A stretch of 64,000 nucleotides of DNA, taken from NCBI GenBank assembly GCA_024138025.1, contig JAMXBD010001381.1, forward strand, positions 124,001-188,000. Reading direction: 5' to 3'. Source of the DNA: Combretum micranthum (Eukaryota; Streptophyta; Magnoliopsida; Myrtales; Combretaceae). Positions within the stretch are counted from its first letter, which is position 1, and every line of letters starts with the position of its first letter. The position numbers were made by a program, and so were the translations under genes. This document shows, piece after piece, positions 27,101 to 37,800 of this stretch. The notes beneath the pieces are model-generated. The model was given only the letters and a program-made list of their open reading frames with translations, made no database searches and was not told where the DNA came from.

Positions 27101-30100
27101 ATGTTTTCACCATGCAAGTGATAATTAATGAGTTAACAAGTTTTCATTAGGTTGATTTTTTTCCATGATGGATTAAGCATGGAATTCTTGGTATTATGAG
27201 ACATAAAATGGTGCATTCAGTATGTTGGTTCTAGAACAAAACAAGAGATGACAGTGATTGTTAGCACCTTCTCTTGTGCATAGTGACAATCTTTATAAAC
27301 GACACGTGTCAACACCCTGTTTCATAAAGATATTGCTGTTAATCAAATTATTTAAAATCATGAAGTTGAAAGCAACAGCTTAAAATTCTTCAATTAGGTA
27401 TTCATTTTCATATAAAGGATGAAAGTGATTGCAGTTTTAGCATGCTTATGACAACAATAACTAGTTTAACATTTACATTACGTCAATGTGTACCATTCAT
27501 TGACTATCTCTGGTTTTCTTCAATTATATTTTTTTAAGTCAGAGCAGGACAATTTTAACTTTCCCTGTCTCTATCAGGTTTCATGGCAAAAATTGTATAA
27601 ATTTACATTCATTTCTCAAAGATGCTTGCTATTATTTTTTCCAGCTAGTAAGGGAACCTAAATGGGGCCATCTCAAAGATTTGCATAGGGCAATAAAACT
27701 TTGTGAACCGTCTTGTATCGGCACCAACCAACTGTGACAAAACTTGGCTATTATAAGAGGTTGGTTCAAGCCTATTTAACCCTGCTACTTCAAGATTTTT
27801 AAAATACTTTCTTATCTCTGTTGCTTGAATGCAGGCTCATGTATTCAGATCCAAGTCTGGATGTGCTGCTTTTCTCACAAATTATAACCCAAGATCATAT
27901 GCCAAAGTTTCTTTCTGGAATAGCACTATGATCTTCCTCCATGGTCCATCAGTATACTCCCTGACTGCAAGAACACCGTATATAACACAGCACGGGTGAG
28001 AATCCTTATTCTAATATTACTTCTTTTTTGTTGCCACCCTATAGTTTTCTGAACATTATGGTACCTAGTCATTTCAAATAGATGCAACCAAATACTGATT
28101 CAACTGCTAGATAATACAATTATAAAATACCACATGGTTGGTTTTTTCTCCAACAAGTGTATTGAATCAACACATGGTGATTTAAAAGAAAAAAAGAAAA
28201 TAATGAAGATCATAAACATCCAAAAATTTCTTTCATGGAAGAAAGAATTTTATAGCGACGACATGTTCATAGCAATAAACTAATTATTTTTGACATATAT
28301 GATATGGATCTTGCTTGAAACTTAGCTGTCCCTCAAAGACCTTAATAAGTAAAAAGAAACAAGGTTCGATCCAGATCATGATTAATTTTTCTGGCCTACA
28401 TGCAGGTTGGAGCACAAACAGCACGCATGAAGATTCACCTGTTCCTCTTCATGAGCAATGTTTTGGCAGTCATACAATGAAGAGACAGCTGCTTCTGCCG
28501 ACACTTCATTTACCTCAAAGGGTTTAATTAGAGCAGATCAGTGCTACAAGAGATGCTTCTGACTACTTGTGGTACATGACCGAGTAAGTGCAGGATAACT
28601 AGATTATTTAACAAAAGAGATTTCTCTAATTGTAAGCCACCATAAGTCTATGTTGATTTTTCAAATTGCTTACGTGTAATGTCTTTTCTCTTGCAGTTCA
28701 AGATTGACTCCAACGAACAGTTTCTTGAGAAGTGGAAACTATCCCACTCTTACTGTTCAATCTGCTGGTCATGCATTGCATGTATTCAATGGGCAACCTG
28801 CAGGTTTGTTACTAAGATACGGCCTTTTATTTATTGATAGACTAGTAAAGCTGAAAAGGGACTTAAGCTATTGCCACCTTTTCATATGTAAAAATAAAAA
28901 TAAAATTAAATAGAACTTTATTTTTCTTAATTATAACTCTTCTAAATTGAGTTGACCCAGCTTTAGATCAATAAGTTGCTTCCCTGTTCTGGCAGGAACC
29001 TCTTATAAGTTTGGAATTCCCAAAACTAACCTTCAGTCAAGGAGTTAGGCTGAGAGCTGCATCAACCAGATTTCTCCTAAGTGTTGCATTGGCCTTCCGG
29101 TATCCTTCCTTTCTTTCCAAGCTGGCTCCAGAGTGTTCATTTGATAACTGGAAACATTGCAGAAGGTCAAATCTAATTTCTTTATGCCACTTTCTATTAT
29201 GATTTCAAATGTTGGTCCGCATTTTGAGAGATGGAATGCGGGTGTTTCTCGCCCTGTTACATTGACTGGTCTCAATGGAGGACGAAGAGACCTGACATGG
29301 CAGAAGTGTCTTACAAGTGTGTAGTAAATTTCAATGTTGCCATTTTCCTTTGTTTGTGCAATATATGGCTATTTTTTACTCTACTTTCTTGGTGCTTGTA
29401 CAGGTTGGTCTCAAAGGAGAAGCCTTGAGTCTTCATTCTCTGAGTGGGAGCTCCTCAGTTGAGTGGGCACGGGGATCTCTTGTTGCCCGTAGGCAGCCTC
29501 TAACATGGTTTAAAGTGAGTGATTTAAAACTTGGCTAGCTCTGAAGTTCTTTATCTGCCAACATCAAAAGCAATTGCTTGTAATGTAGCACGGCAGAATT
29601 TTACCCGTTCATGAAATTCCATAATAATGCACGAACATCTTTTGAACCTCTATTGAAACCATAATGTACCCGACTGGTACAGAGGAAAATATCTTCCTGT
29701 GAACTATCTATCTTGGAATTGGTTCCCTTAATGAAAATCTTTTTTATTTGCTTCTTACACTTAAAATATCCATGAAGAAGCAAATGCATGCTTTGAATAT
29801 GGAGTGAAAAATTTATGTCATATGTTCATGTATTCAGACTACCTTCAATGCACCAGCTGGTAATAGACCAGTAGCTATCGATATGAGAAGCATGGGTAAA
29901 GGCCAAATTTGGATAAATGGAAAAAGTATTGGACGATACTGGCCAGCATACAAAGCTACTGGCTCCTGTGGAGGTTGTGACTATGCTGGAACATACGGTG
30001 AGAAGAAATGTTTAAGTGGTTGTGGGGAACCCTCGCAGAGATGGTGAGGCAAAACAATATCTCAGTTCCTGTCTATCTAGAACCATGCACGCATGTTTTC

Positions 30101-30657
30101 TCTGACTAAATGCTGAAATTTCAGGTACCATATTCCTCGTTCATGGATAAACCCAACAGGGAATTTGTTGGTTGTTTTTGAAGAATGGGGTGGTGATCCT
30201 AATGGAATTACTTTGGTCAGACGAGACATAGACACTGTTGCGCTGATATTAACGAGTGGCAACCGACTCTGATGAACTACCTCATGCAATCTTCTGGTAA
30301 AGTCAACAAGCCCTTAAGACCTAAAGCCCACTTATCCTGTTCTCCTGGCCAGAAAATTTCATCAGTGAGGTTTGCAAGCTTTGGAACCCCGAAGGGGCTT
30401 GTGGAAGCTATCGTGAAGGAAGCTGTCATGCCTTCCACTCCTACGATGTTTTCCAAAAGGTAGGAAATCGCTAGATGCACTCTACCTTCATTATTTTTGC
30501 TTTTGCTTCTCATTTTGAGTGTTCGCGATCCTTTTTTTCTTGGCAGACTTGTGTGGGTCAAAACTCGTGCACAGTTCCTGTGACTCCCGAAATCTTTGGT
30601 GGAGATCCCTGTCCAAAAGTCATGAAGAAGCTTTCTGTGGAGCTCGTTTGCAGCTAA
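24139..30657 (+). CDS. BGAL1: Beta-galactosidase, GH35, BGAL1-like (19 exons, several frame lesions)
   Basis: Secreted cell-wall exo-beta-galactosidase that removes terminal galactose from wall polysaccharides and glycoproteins. Exons: 24139-24312, 24734-24826, 24938-25050, 25163-25229, 25694-25786, 25889-26030, 26499-26587, 26680-26783, 26866-26953, 27645-27759, 27835-27995, 28406-28583, 28697-28803, 28996-29099, 29208-29317, 29404-29514, 29838-30043, 30125-30459, 30547-30657. A signal peptide (about 1-27) precedes [13 protein letters not shown]. The catalytic acid/base Glu lies in IENEYGP (exon 6) and the nucleophile Glu in MWTEAWTGW (exon 7). Motifs [35 protein letters not shown] and CVGQNSC follow. 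The C-terminal PKAHLSC...ELVCS segment is a SUEL galactose-binding lectin domain, which points to the BGAL1 subgroup (about 840 residues). Exons 1, 3, 7, 9, 16, 17 and 19 read cleanly. Others need single-base or 2-base corrections, many of them a missing G. Assembly error is likelier than a pseudogene, but not proven. Confidence 0.9.
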
Positions 30658-31165
30658 ATTTCCTTCAAAATCTGATTTTTGTCGAGTTGGCTATGTCAGA
30701 TAGAGTTTCATTCCCCATTAGCAGCTTCATTCTTTGTGTTGTGGTAATTAAGTTCCATGTCCATAATTGCCAGATCCAATTTTTTCAGCTTCTCGAGAGG
30801 TGAAGTTGTACAAATACACAGCACACTGTCGACCGAAGTCAAATCTCATGTGGAATCAGAAGATAATTGTGGATAGAACTCCTTTGTATATAGTGTACCG
30901 TCTTCTCGAACGACTTAGGCAAAACCGAGAGGAAGGTTATGGTTGGTAAAGGCACATAGAGACAAATCAAAGGTTATCCATGTGCCTATGTTTTTAGCTG
31001 TTGTGCAAGGAAAGCCTCTTGTTTCCATGACTGTTCTGTTTAGTTGATTGAATATAGCATATTGAGAAGCACTGCATGCATTCGATGCATGGCTTCGAAA
31101 TGTGAAGCTTATTGGGTTTTCATCTCTAAGTTGATGTTAATAAACTCACTATTCAATAATGTTAC
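30658..31165 (+). other. Probable 3' UTR and poly(A) signal of the beta-galactosidase gene
   Basis: Unique-looking sequence after the TAA stop (30655-30657). A canonical AATAAA at 31139-31144 could direct polyadenylation about 20-30 bases downstream. The exact end is inferred. Confidence 0.45.
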
Positions 31166-31374
31166 TGAATTCCATTCAGAGTTGATGGCTGCGAACTCTT
31201 CTTTGCAGTTTTGATCTGGGTTCATTTCTTGTCTCACAATGCTCGATTTCTCTTCCATTTCCTGGACGCGTAATCAATTTTTCGCCCCCTTTTCTTATTG
31301 TCCTGATAATCTTCTATCTCCAGCGATTTCATTTAAAAGTTTAAACTTCATAGATCCAACATGTGTACATGAGT

Positions 31375-31565
31375 CTGTTTGGATTGTTGGATTTTTATCT
31401 GTATCGTATCTATATTCGATTTGCATCTGTAACATATTTGTATTATATTTGTTTGGTCAGTTCATAAATAAAATTATCAGTATTTCATTGGTATATATTT
31501 CTTAATAAACATCCCTATAAAAATATGATATCAAAATGATCAGAATATGATAAAACAAATAGAGC
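31375..31565. mobile_element. Relic of a MITE family with TTTGGATTGTTGGA-type ends
   Basis: The stretch starting GTCTGTTTGGATTGTTGG and continuing with TTTTTATCTGTATCGTATC recurs as partial or inverted copies at about 12420, 17690, 20040, 22420 and 59370. In some copies the other end reads as the reverse complement (for example CAAACAATCCAAAC near 22608). No coding frame and no clear target duplication. Confidence 0.45.
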
Positions 31566-32099
31566 CTATTAGTCAGCACTGTCTAGATCCTTATGGATCA
31601 AATGCATATTTGCTTGCCATGTGTTTTAGTGCTTGGGGAAAACATCATTTGATGATTTTAGCAACATTCAACTCTTTTTCATCTAACTATTCCCACTTCA
31701 TGTGGGATTGCAATGTGCATCATCATCTTTCGAGCTTCAGAAGTTATTTGTTGGGCTCAAGCATGAGTCCAAGAATTCTATGACCAGGGAAGATTCTAAC
31801 AGACTCCATCTACCTAAAATAATCTAATAATCAGCATGAAAATCAATGTCTCGGAATTGGGATTATACGGTGAAGAATTTTTTGACATAGAGTATAGAGG
31901 GATGCACCAGAATTTTAATTCATATATTGAACAATTAAGGACTATTGTATGTCAGGTTTCACAGAGATATCGTCATATCCCCTAAAAAGGTGTTGTACCA
32001 TAAAAATAAGACATATATATCGGGTTTTACTGACATATATTATATTTACTCTGATGCACCATCTTCCAAAAGAAAACAATATAGAATATAGAATGTTCG
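31566..32099. other. Spacer between MITE relic and Copia relic
   Basis: No recognised gene. A short open frame (31547-31783) has no domain signature. Confidence 0.45.
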
Positions 32100-33480
32100 G
32101 GAAAAAGTATCTAAAAAAAAAATGTAAAAACTAATTTTGCTACACCCCTTTCAAGAAGAAATGTCTGTCAATCAAGCTTGCAAGATATGTCGGTCAACCA
32201 CTACTTGAGAAGTCTGTTAAGATATCAGCTTCTTGATCTTAGTAATTACATGCTGCCATTTGATTCCCCCTCATTCAATGTGTGATTCTATAAATTGATG
32301 ATCCAACCTAACATGTTTCATCCTATCTTATTGTATATGATAATTCATAATGTTGTGAGCAAATTTACTATCACTGGACAGTAGTGCATCTTCAATGACC
32401 GAAAAAAAAAATGGTATTGTATTTCAAACTTGACATTCATATCATGTAATAACTGTTGAAGCCTTATGACTTTACAAGTTTCAAAAGTAGTTGCCCTAAA
32501 CTCAATTTCAGCACTACTTCTATAAACCATAGATTGCTTTTTGCTTCTCTAGGTTACAAAATTGCCCCATGATTGTGTACAATATCCTGAGGTAAATTTA
32601 CAAAGAATCGCATCACCTCCCCAATCAATGTCTACAAATATCTTGATGTTTTGATTGAGCCCTTTTATAAATAGACCCATCTTGGAGTTCCTTTCAAATA
32701 TCTCAAAATATGATTAACTCTATTCTTGTGATGTTTAGTGCATGCATGCAGTGCTTCGTTCAAAAGACTAATGGAGTAAGTTAGTTAAAGACATATGTAT
32801 TAATCTTCCCACTAGCCTCTACTATTGAACCTTATTTCCTAGCCTATTATTTTCTGGAGTAAAGCTTTTCCTATTCTAAAATAGTGGAGTATTTACAAGT
32901 TAACAACCTAGTTTACTGATCGCCTTGAGCAATCTATAATATACTTCCTTTGATTGATGAAGATCTCTTCCTAACTCCTAATTACCTCCGTTCACAAACA
33001 AAAATTTCAAATCACTAAGCCCTTTACTTTCAAACCCCTTTTTGATATCCTATTTGAGGCAATCAATCTCATGAATGTCATCTCGTATGATAACAATGTT
33101 GCCCAATGCCACACATATACAACTAGGATTGAATTTAATCCACCATATCCTTCCTTAACAAACAAGATATGCTCAGCTTGACATTCCTTATAACTCAATC
33201 TGATGACAATCTTGCTGGACATATTTAAATTAGGCTCTTAGGGGCTACTTCAATCCATATAGGATTTATTTAGCTTATATACCTTCTTGATGTTATCACT
33301 TGAAGTAAATCCAAGTTGAGTTTGCATATAGATCTTATTTTCCAAATCTTCATTAGGAAATGCATTTTCTACATTTGTATCTAGTTTAAAACCATTAATA
33401 AGACTTTGGATAATTAAGTTTGATTTTAGACCTATGAAGTAGGATTTGCAAGACAAGACATGATTAAGAATACATTGGGG
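32100..33480 (-). pseudogene. Decayed Ty1/Copia pol fragment (reverse transcriptase and RNase H)
   Basis: Reading the minus strand from 33456 downward gives pieces matching Copia reverse transcriptase: a VKNAFLNGDL-like start (NVENAFPNEDLENKIYM), then CQAEHILFVKEGYGG and VVYVWH, where an intact enzyme has the YVDD catalytic motif. Near 32900 comes an ISQRKYVLDLL-like piece (FINQRKYIIDC), and at 32530 the RNase H motif VYRSSAEIEFRATTFE, where active elements read SRSSAEAEFRA. A DRTKHVEIDRHFI-like stretch appears as DRMKHVRLDHQFIE at about 32310-32270. Many stops and frameshifts and the lost aspartates show it is inactive. Gag, protease and most of integrase are absent, and no LTRs can be paired with it. 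Confidence 0.8.
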
Positions 33481-33839
33481 GTTATCTGATGTAGTTACTC
33501 TAACACTTTAGTCAATGTTCATCCAATGTAGGAGGTAAATGAGAATAAGGTAAGGAGATTATCAATGTGGCATTCTTGTCTTCAAAAGCATGTGGAGAGA
33601 ATACTTATAGGGGATAGACTCCTTGCAGATATGGGTGTTGTGGAGAACGTAGAGTAGTGGAGGATTAGAAGTGGTTGTTAGGAGTGTGGGCATTGAACCA
33701 TGGAGACACATTCCTACATTCCAACCGCTTCCTCATTAAAGATAATTCCAGTTATTGATAAACCAAGGTTGGTTACAGTCTTGTTTTAATAAGAAAATAT
33801 ATTGCACAAATGTTCCACAACTTAGTTAAGCTACATCTA
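33481..33839. other. Spacer upstream of the Copia relic
   Basis: No clear coding similarity. It may be further decayed pol of the same element, but I cannot support that. Confidence 0.4.
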
Positions 33840-34690
33840 ATAAGTAAAAACTTGTTTATAATATGTTTGCTCTTTGTTATGTTTGTGTTTTTATTTTGTG
33901 CTTGTTGTTGCAGGTGGCTTCAAGCACGTTTTAGGCTCTGATTCATTTAGAATCTCTTAAAGCCCAAAACAGAAAAGTTATAGAGCTCTCGCTAAGATTT
34001 TTCGTAGCATCTTTTGTTACCTCAAACGGAGTCCGAATGAGAAAGTTATTGCTGAAATATGATAACACGTCGAGGTTGTCAAGAGCGTACCAGCTAGGTG
34101 GTCTAAGCTGGAAAAACACGAAAAATGATCACAATTGGTCGATGGGAAGGTTAAGGGCTCAACTTAGATTGGCTCACTAATATGGCAAAAAATATAAAAA
34201 AAGCCGTTACAAACTTTCTAATTCGACCTTTGGTGACTATTTTGATGGACAATGGTTAGCTTGCTTTCAAAGATTATAAATAGAGTGTTTGGAGTGTTTT
34301 TATGCAAAAGAGTTGAGCAAAATTGGTATAAATTATGAGAAAATACTCTCTCATTTTGTGTTGGTATTTGTTAAGTGAATAGGATCATAGTGAGATTAGT
34401 GAACTAATACTGTAAGGCATTATTCACATGTTTTGTTTGAATGTTTTAGTGAAGTCCTCATGTGCTGAGACATTTGAATGAAGTCCTACATGTGATTAGG
34501 TATTTGCGAAGTCTTCTTTACAAGGCGAATGTGAAGTCCTACTTGTGGTAGGCATTGTGAAGTTCTCTTGATTAAGGAATTGTTTATTGTGAATTGACTG
34601 TGTAAAGTCCTCATTGAGTGAGGCAATTGTGGGCCGTGGAGACTAAGGGGTGGGCCGAACTCCACGTTGTATTACAATGTAATCTTCTCC
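33840..34690 (+). mobile_element. LTR-like repeat family, copy 1
   Basis: This segment is homologous, in the opposite orientation, to 40210-41138 and 56203-57214. Shared landmarks are a TTGTGCTTGTTGTT-like stretch, a GTCCGAATGAGAAAGTTATTG-like block, ACACTCTCTC, an alternation of short GTGAAGTCCT segments, and CCGTGGAGACT...CCGAACTCCACG near 34620-34665. The last block resembles the R/U5 part of plant Copia-type LTRs. Boundaries are approximate and no target duplication was found. Confidence 0.55.
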
Positions 34691-35145
34691 TTCCTTATCT
34701 CTTTATTGTTACTATTATAATTGCATGATTTGGGCAAAAATGATAAAAGAGATAATGGTTGGTTAAATGGGCTTAAAATATGTTTAGAAATCTGCTTTGT
34801 AGCTTTCGCTTCCACAACATACGTATAAACAAGCCTAGCTTTGCATGTGCTTTTAACAGTTACGAGGGGGCACATGCCGAGTGAATTAAGTTGGCTTTAC
34901 TAAGTGGTTAATTCAAAGGGTCAGCTCGTCAAGCTAGAGAGAATATTGTTGCCTTCAAGGGCTCATGATGAATCTAATAGAGTCAAACATGAGCCCAATA
35001 GGTTAACCCAAGCCTTAAATGGGTCGTACTAAGCCTAGGAGTCCATATCCAACAAGTGACCATCAATAACATCAAGTTGATGCAATGGCTAAACCAATTT
35101 ATTGCAAAAAAAAAAATTTAATAGAATTCAACTTAGCTTTTAGAG
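34691..35145. other. Spacer, unassigned
   Basis: No gene recognised. A minus-strand open frame at 34672-34875 has no recognisable domain. Confidence 0.45.
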
Positions 35146-35800
35146 AAAAACTTTCCTCAAAATCACCATCATAGGTCCATGTGTGTATCCTAAAGCTACC
35201 AGATAAACCTTATGTTGTTCTATAATTTTTATGTTCCACAAGTTGTGCAAGTGATGACACATTACCTTGTTGGGCTATTGCGATGGAGAATGACTTGTTT
35301 AATTAACTATCACATGAAGATACTTGAGTCTAACTTAAATACTATTAGGAGAAGGCCAATCTTTAGTTAAAAGTCTTAAACTAGAAGCTAATGGCATACC
35401 AAGTCCACTCCTTTTGGTTACTTTCACAATTTGTGCATTCTTCCAAGTTTACCTTTAGTTTTTAGTTGATTTAAAAACTTTCCTCATAATCAATATCATA
35501 GGCCCATGTCTGTATCCCTAGGCTACTAGATAAATCTTATATTGTTCTACAATTTTCATGTTCCATTAGTTGTGCAAGTGATGACACATTACCTTATTAG
35601 GCCATTGCTATAGAGAACAACTTGTTTAATTAACAATCAAAGGAAGATACTTGAGTCAAACTTAAATACTACCTAGACAGGGCAAGTGTTTAGTTAAAAG
35701 TTTAACTGGAAGCTTATGACATGCCAAGTACACTCCCTTCGATTATTTTTCACAATAAGTGCATTTTCCAAGTTTGCCCATGGTTTTTAGTTGAAATAAC
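35146..35800. repeat. Tandem duplication, two copies of about 327 bp
   Basis: CTTTCCTCAAAATCACCATC at 35151 recurs, lightly diverged, at 35478. The copies stay alignable through GTTGTGCAAGTGATGACACA and GAAGATACTTGAGTC to about 35800. Both copies lack an uninterrupted reading frame, and the family is not recognised. Confidence 0.7.
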
Positions 35801-37541
35801 TTACCATGCAAAAACTTACATGTCTTCCTAGTGTGATTAGGTTGATTATAATGATTACCCCATTATTTGACCTTAGATTGTTTATCTTGGTCATATCTAG
35901 TGGCGAAGGTCTAATTAGCCAAACAAATTTAGTGGCAAGGGTTGTGTAAGACCAGTGAGATGATGATGATGCTGATTATAAAGGAATTTATTTTTTTTAA
36001 AGAGGAAAAATACTATAACCTCAATGTCCCTTTATTTTTCAATAAAAGAAAAGAATTGCTTATTCTCTTTGGAGAAAAACCTTATAATGTGCACCAAAAA
36101 CGATTTATGATATGTTAAGTTGTTTTAGTGTTTGTGATTTGAATACAAGAAAACTAAACGATATGAATGGCGTTATTGATGGATATTACGCACCAAAAAT
36201 AACCTAAGCTACACTCTCTCTCATCTGATATTACACACAAATAAGATTAAGTGGTTATTCGTCACAATCACTAAGGATTGATAAGAACTCAATAATTTAC
36301 TCTCAAAGTGAAAGACAAATACTAGGAGTGTTTTTATCAAAGTCTTGTTAGGGTTTATATAAATACCCACCCTTACAACATAAGGGTAGGTATTTATAAA
36401 ACCCTCTATAATGGAAAATTTGTAAATAATACAAAATAAATAAAAGAAACTCGTGAATATACGGATTAAGATCACGCCCTACATAATGGGCGTTATCTCC
36501 TTTCACGTTCCTCATCACAGCAGTATTAGAGACCGTGATCTCCTCTGGGCAAAATCTTTACTGCCAACAATGTGCTTGATCACGAGCGTAGCTTTAGCGG
36601 TGATATTCTTTTAGCAGTTTTCTATGTTGATACGGGCAAGGTAATGGTTGTATCCTAGACTGTGATCTTGTCGGAATCAAACATCCAACATCAATATGGC
36701 TTCATTACGGACAGTATTGAGGATAACGCCCCTGGTCATGGGCATTATGAGGCCCGTCATCTCCATTGTCTCCTCATTCAAGAATAACAGTCGGAATCAC
36801 GACCGTGGTTGATAGTTGTATTTCATTTTCTTCATGTTCTCCTCCTAACTTATTGCAAGTCTATCGATACTCCTTTATGCCATACACCATACACTCCATA
36901 GGCATTGAGGAACCCATACTCATCTTCTTGAGGTTGATTTAATAGAATTCTTTGAGTTAAATTTTCTAATCCCTTTATTCGGGCTCTTGTGATAGGATTC
37001 ATAGGAAGTTGATTCATATGACCCTAATTACTAAATAAAAAGAAAAGAACTCCTTATTTTCTTAAAAAAAATAGCCACCATTAAAATAAAAAAAAAAATT
37101 TACAATTCTCTGTCTCTTAAACTTTGCAAATTCTTATCTCTTCTACACTTTCCTTCTCCTAAAAATGTACTACTTTTAACCCACCATGTGAATTTACATA
37201 TCTATGGTTTTAGGTTTTCATCCTCATATTTGGCATTCAATCGATTCCAAATTACAGTAATTTCATGATATAATTGTTGAAAAAAGGGTGAACATTTTCT
37301 AGATTTGGCAAGCATAGGAGATGTTTTGTTTGACAAGATTATGGTTCAAATTTTTGGAACGAGTTTGTAGGCCGGAATAAAATGTAGATTCTTGACATTT
37401 AAAATTGGTTATTTAATAGGCAAATTATATATCACTTAAAAGCTTGGGAAGTCTAGTTTCATACGTTTCAAACAGTTTATAAATCAGAAACTTGTGTTGA
37501 AAGAAGTCCTTAAATCAAATGTGGAGATTTTTTTGGAAGTT
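35801..37541. other. Unassigned repeat-like intergenic DNA
   Basis: It includes a GC-richer patch at about 36470-36800 with recurring GGGCGTTATC/GATCACG-like words that looks like retroelement noncoding DNA. No coding domains were seen. Confidence 0.4.
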
Positions 37542-37800
37542 CTACACAATCACCTTGCACGGTTTGTGTACAGGGTCATGTGAAACTTTCCAACTTTTTC
37601 TAACGCTCTACACAAGCACCCTACACAGCTTATGCTTATGTACAAGGTAGTGTAGAACTTTCTGGCCTTTTTGGTCATTCTACACAAGCAAACTATACAG
37701 CTTGTGTAGAAGGTTGAGTAGAACTTTTTGACATTTAATGGCATGCTACACGAGCAACCTACACAGCTTGTGTTGGGAAGTTGTGTAGAAAGCACACAAT
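37542..37800. repeat. Hairpin-bearing minisatellite, four units of 65-72 bp
   Basis: Units begin TCTACAC at 37542, 37607 and 37679, and CTACACG at 37746. The third unit contains a perfect 12-bp inverted repeat, TTCTACACAAGC (37678-37689) and GCTTGTGTAGAA (37700-37711), around a 10-base loop. Other units have degenerate versions. The minus strand stays open through 37550-37813 and encodes repeated VGCxCR peptides, probably a by-product of the repeat. The setting suggests part of a retrotransposon LTR. Confidence 0.75.

Noticed and set aside
32345..32530. Possible functional RNase H gene
   Set aside because: It is a fragment of a decayed Copia pol; the neighbouring reverse transcriptase lacks its YVDD motif and many stops surround it.
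34672..34875. Short minus-strand open frame next to LTR-like copy 1
   Set aside because: No domain similarity; it overlaps the edge of the repeat.
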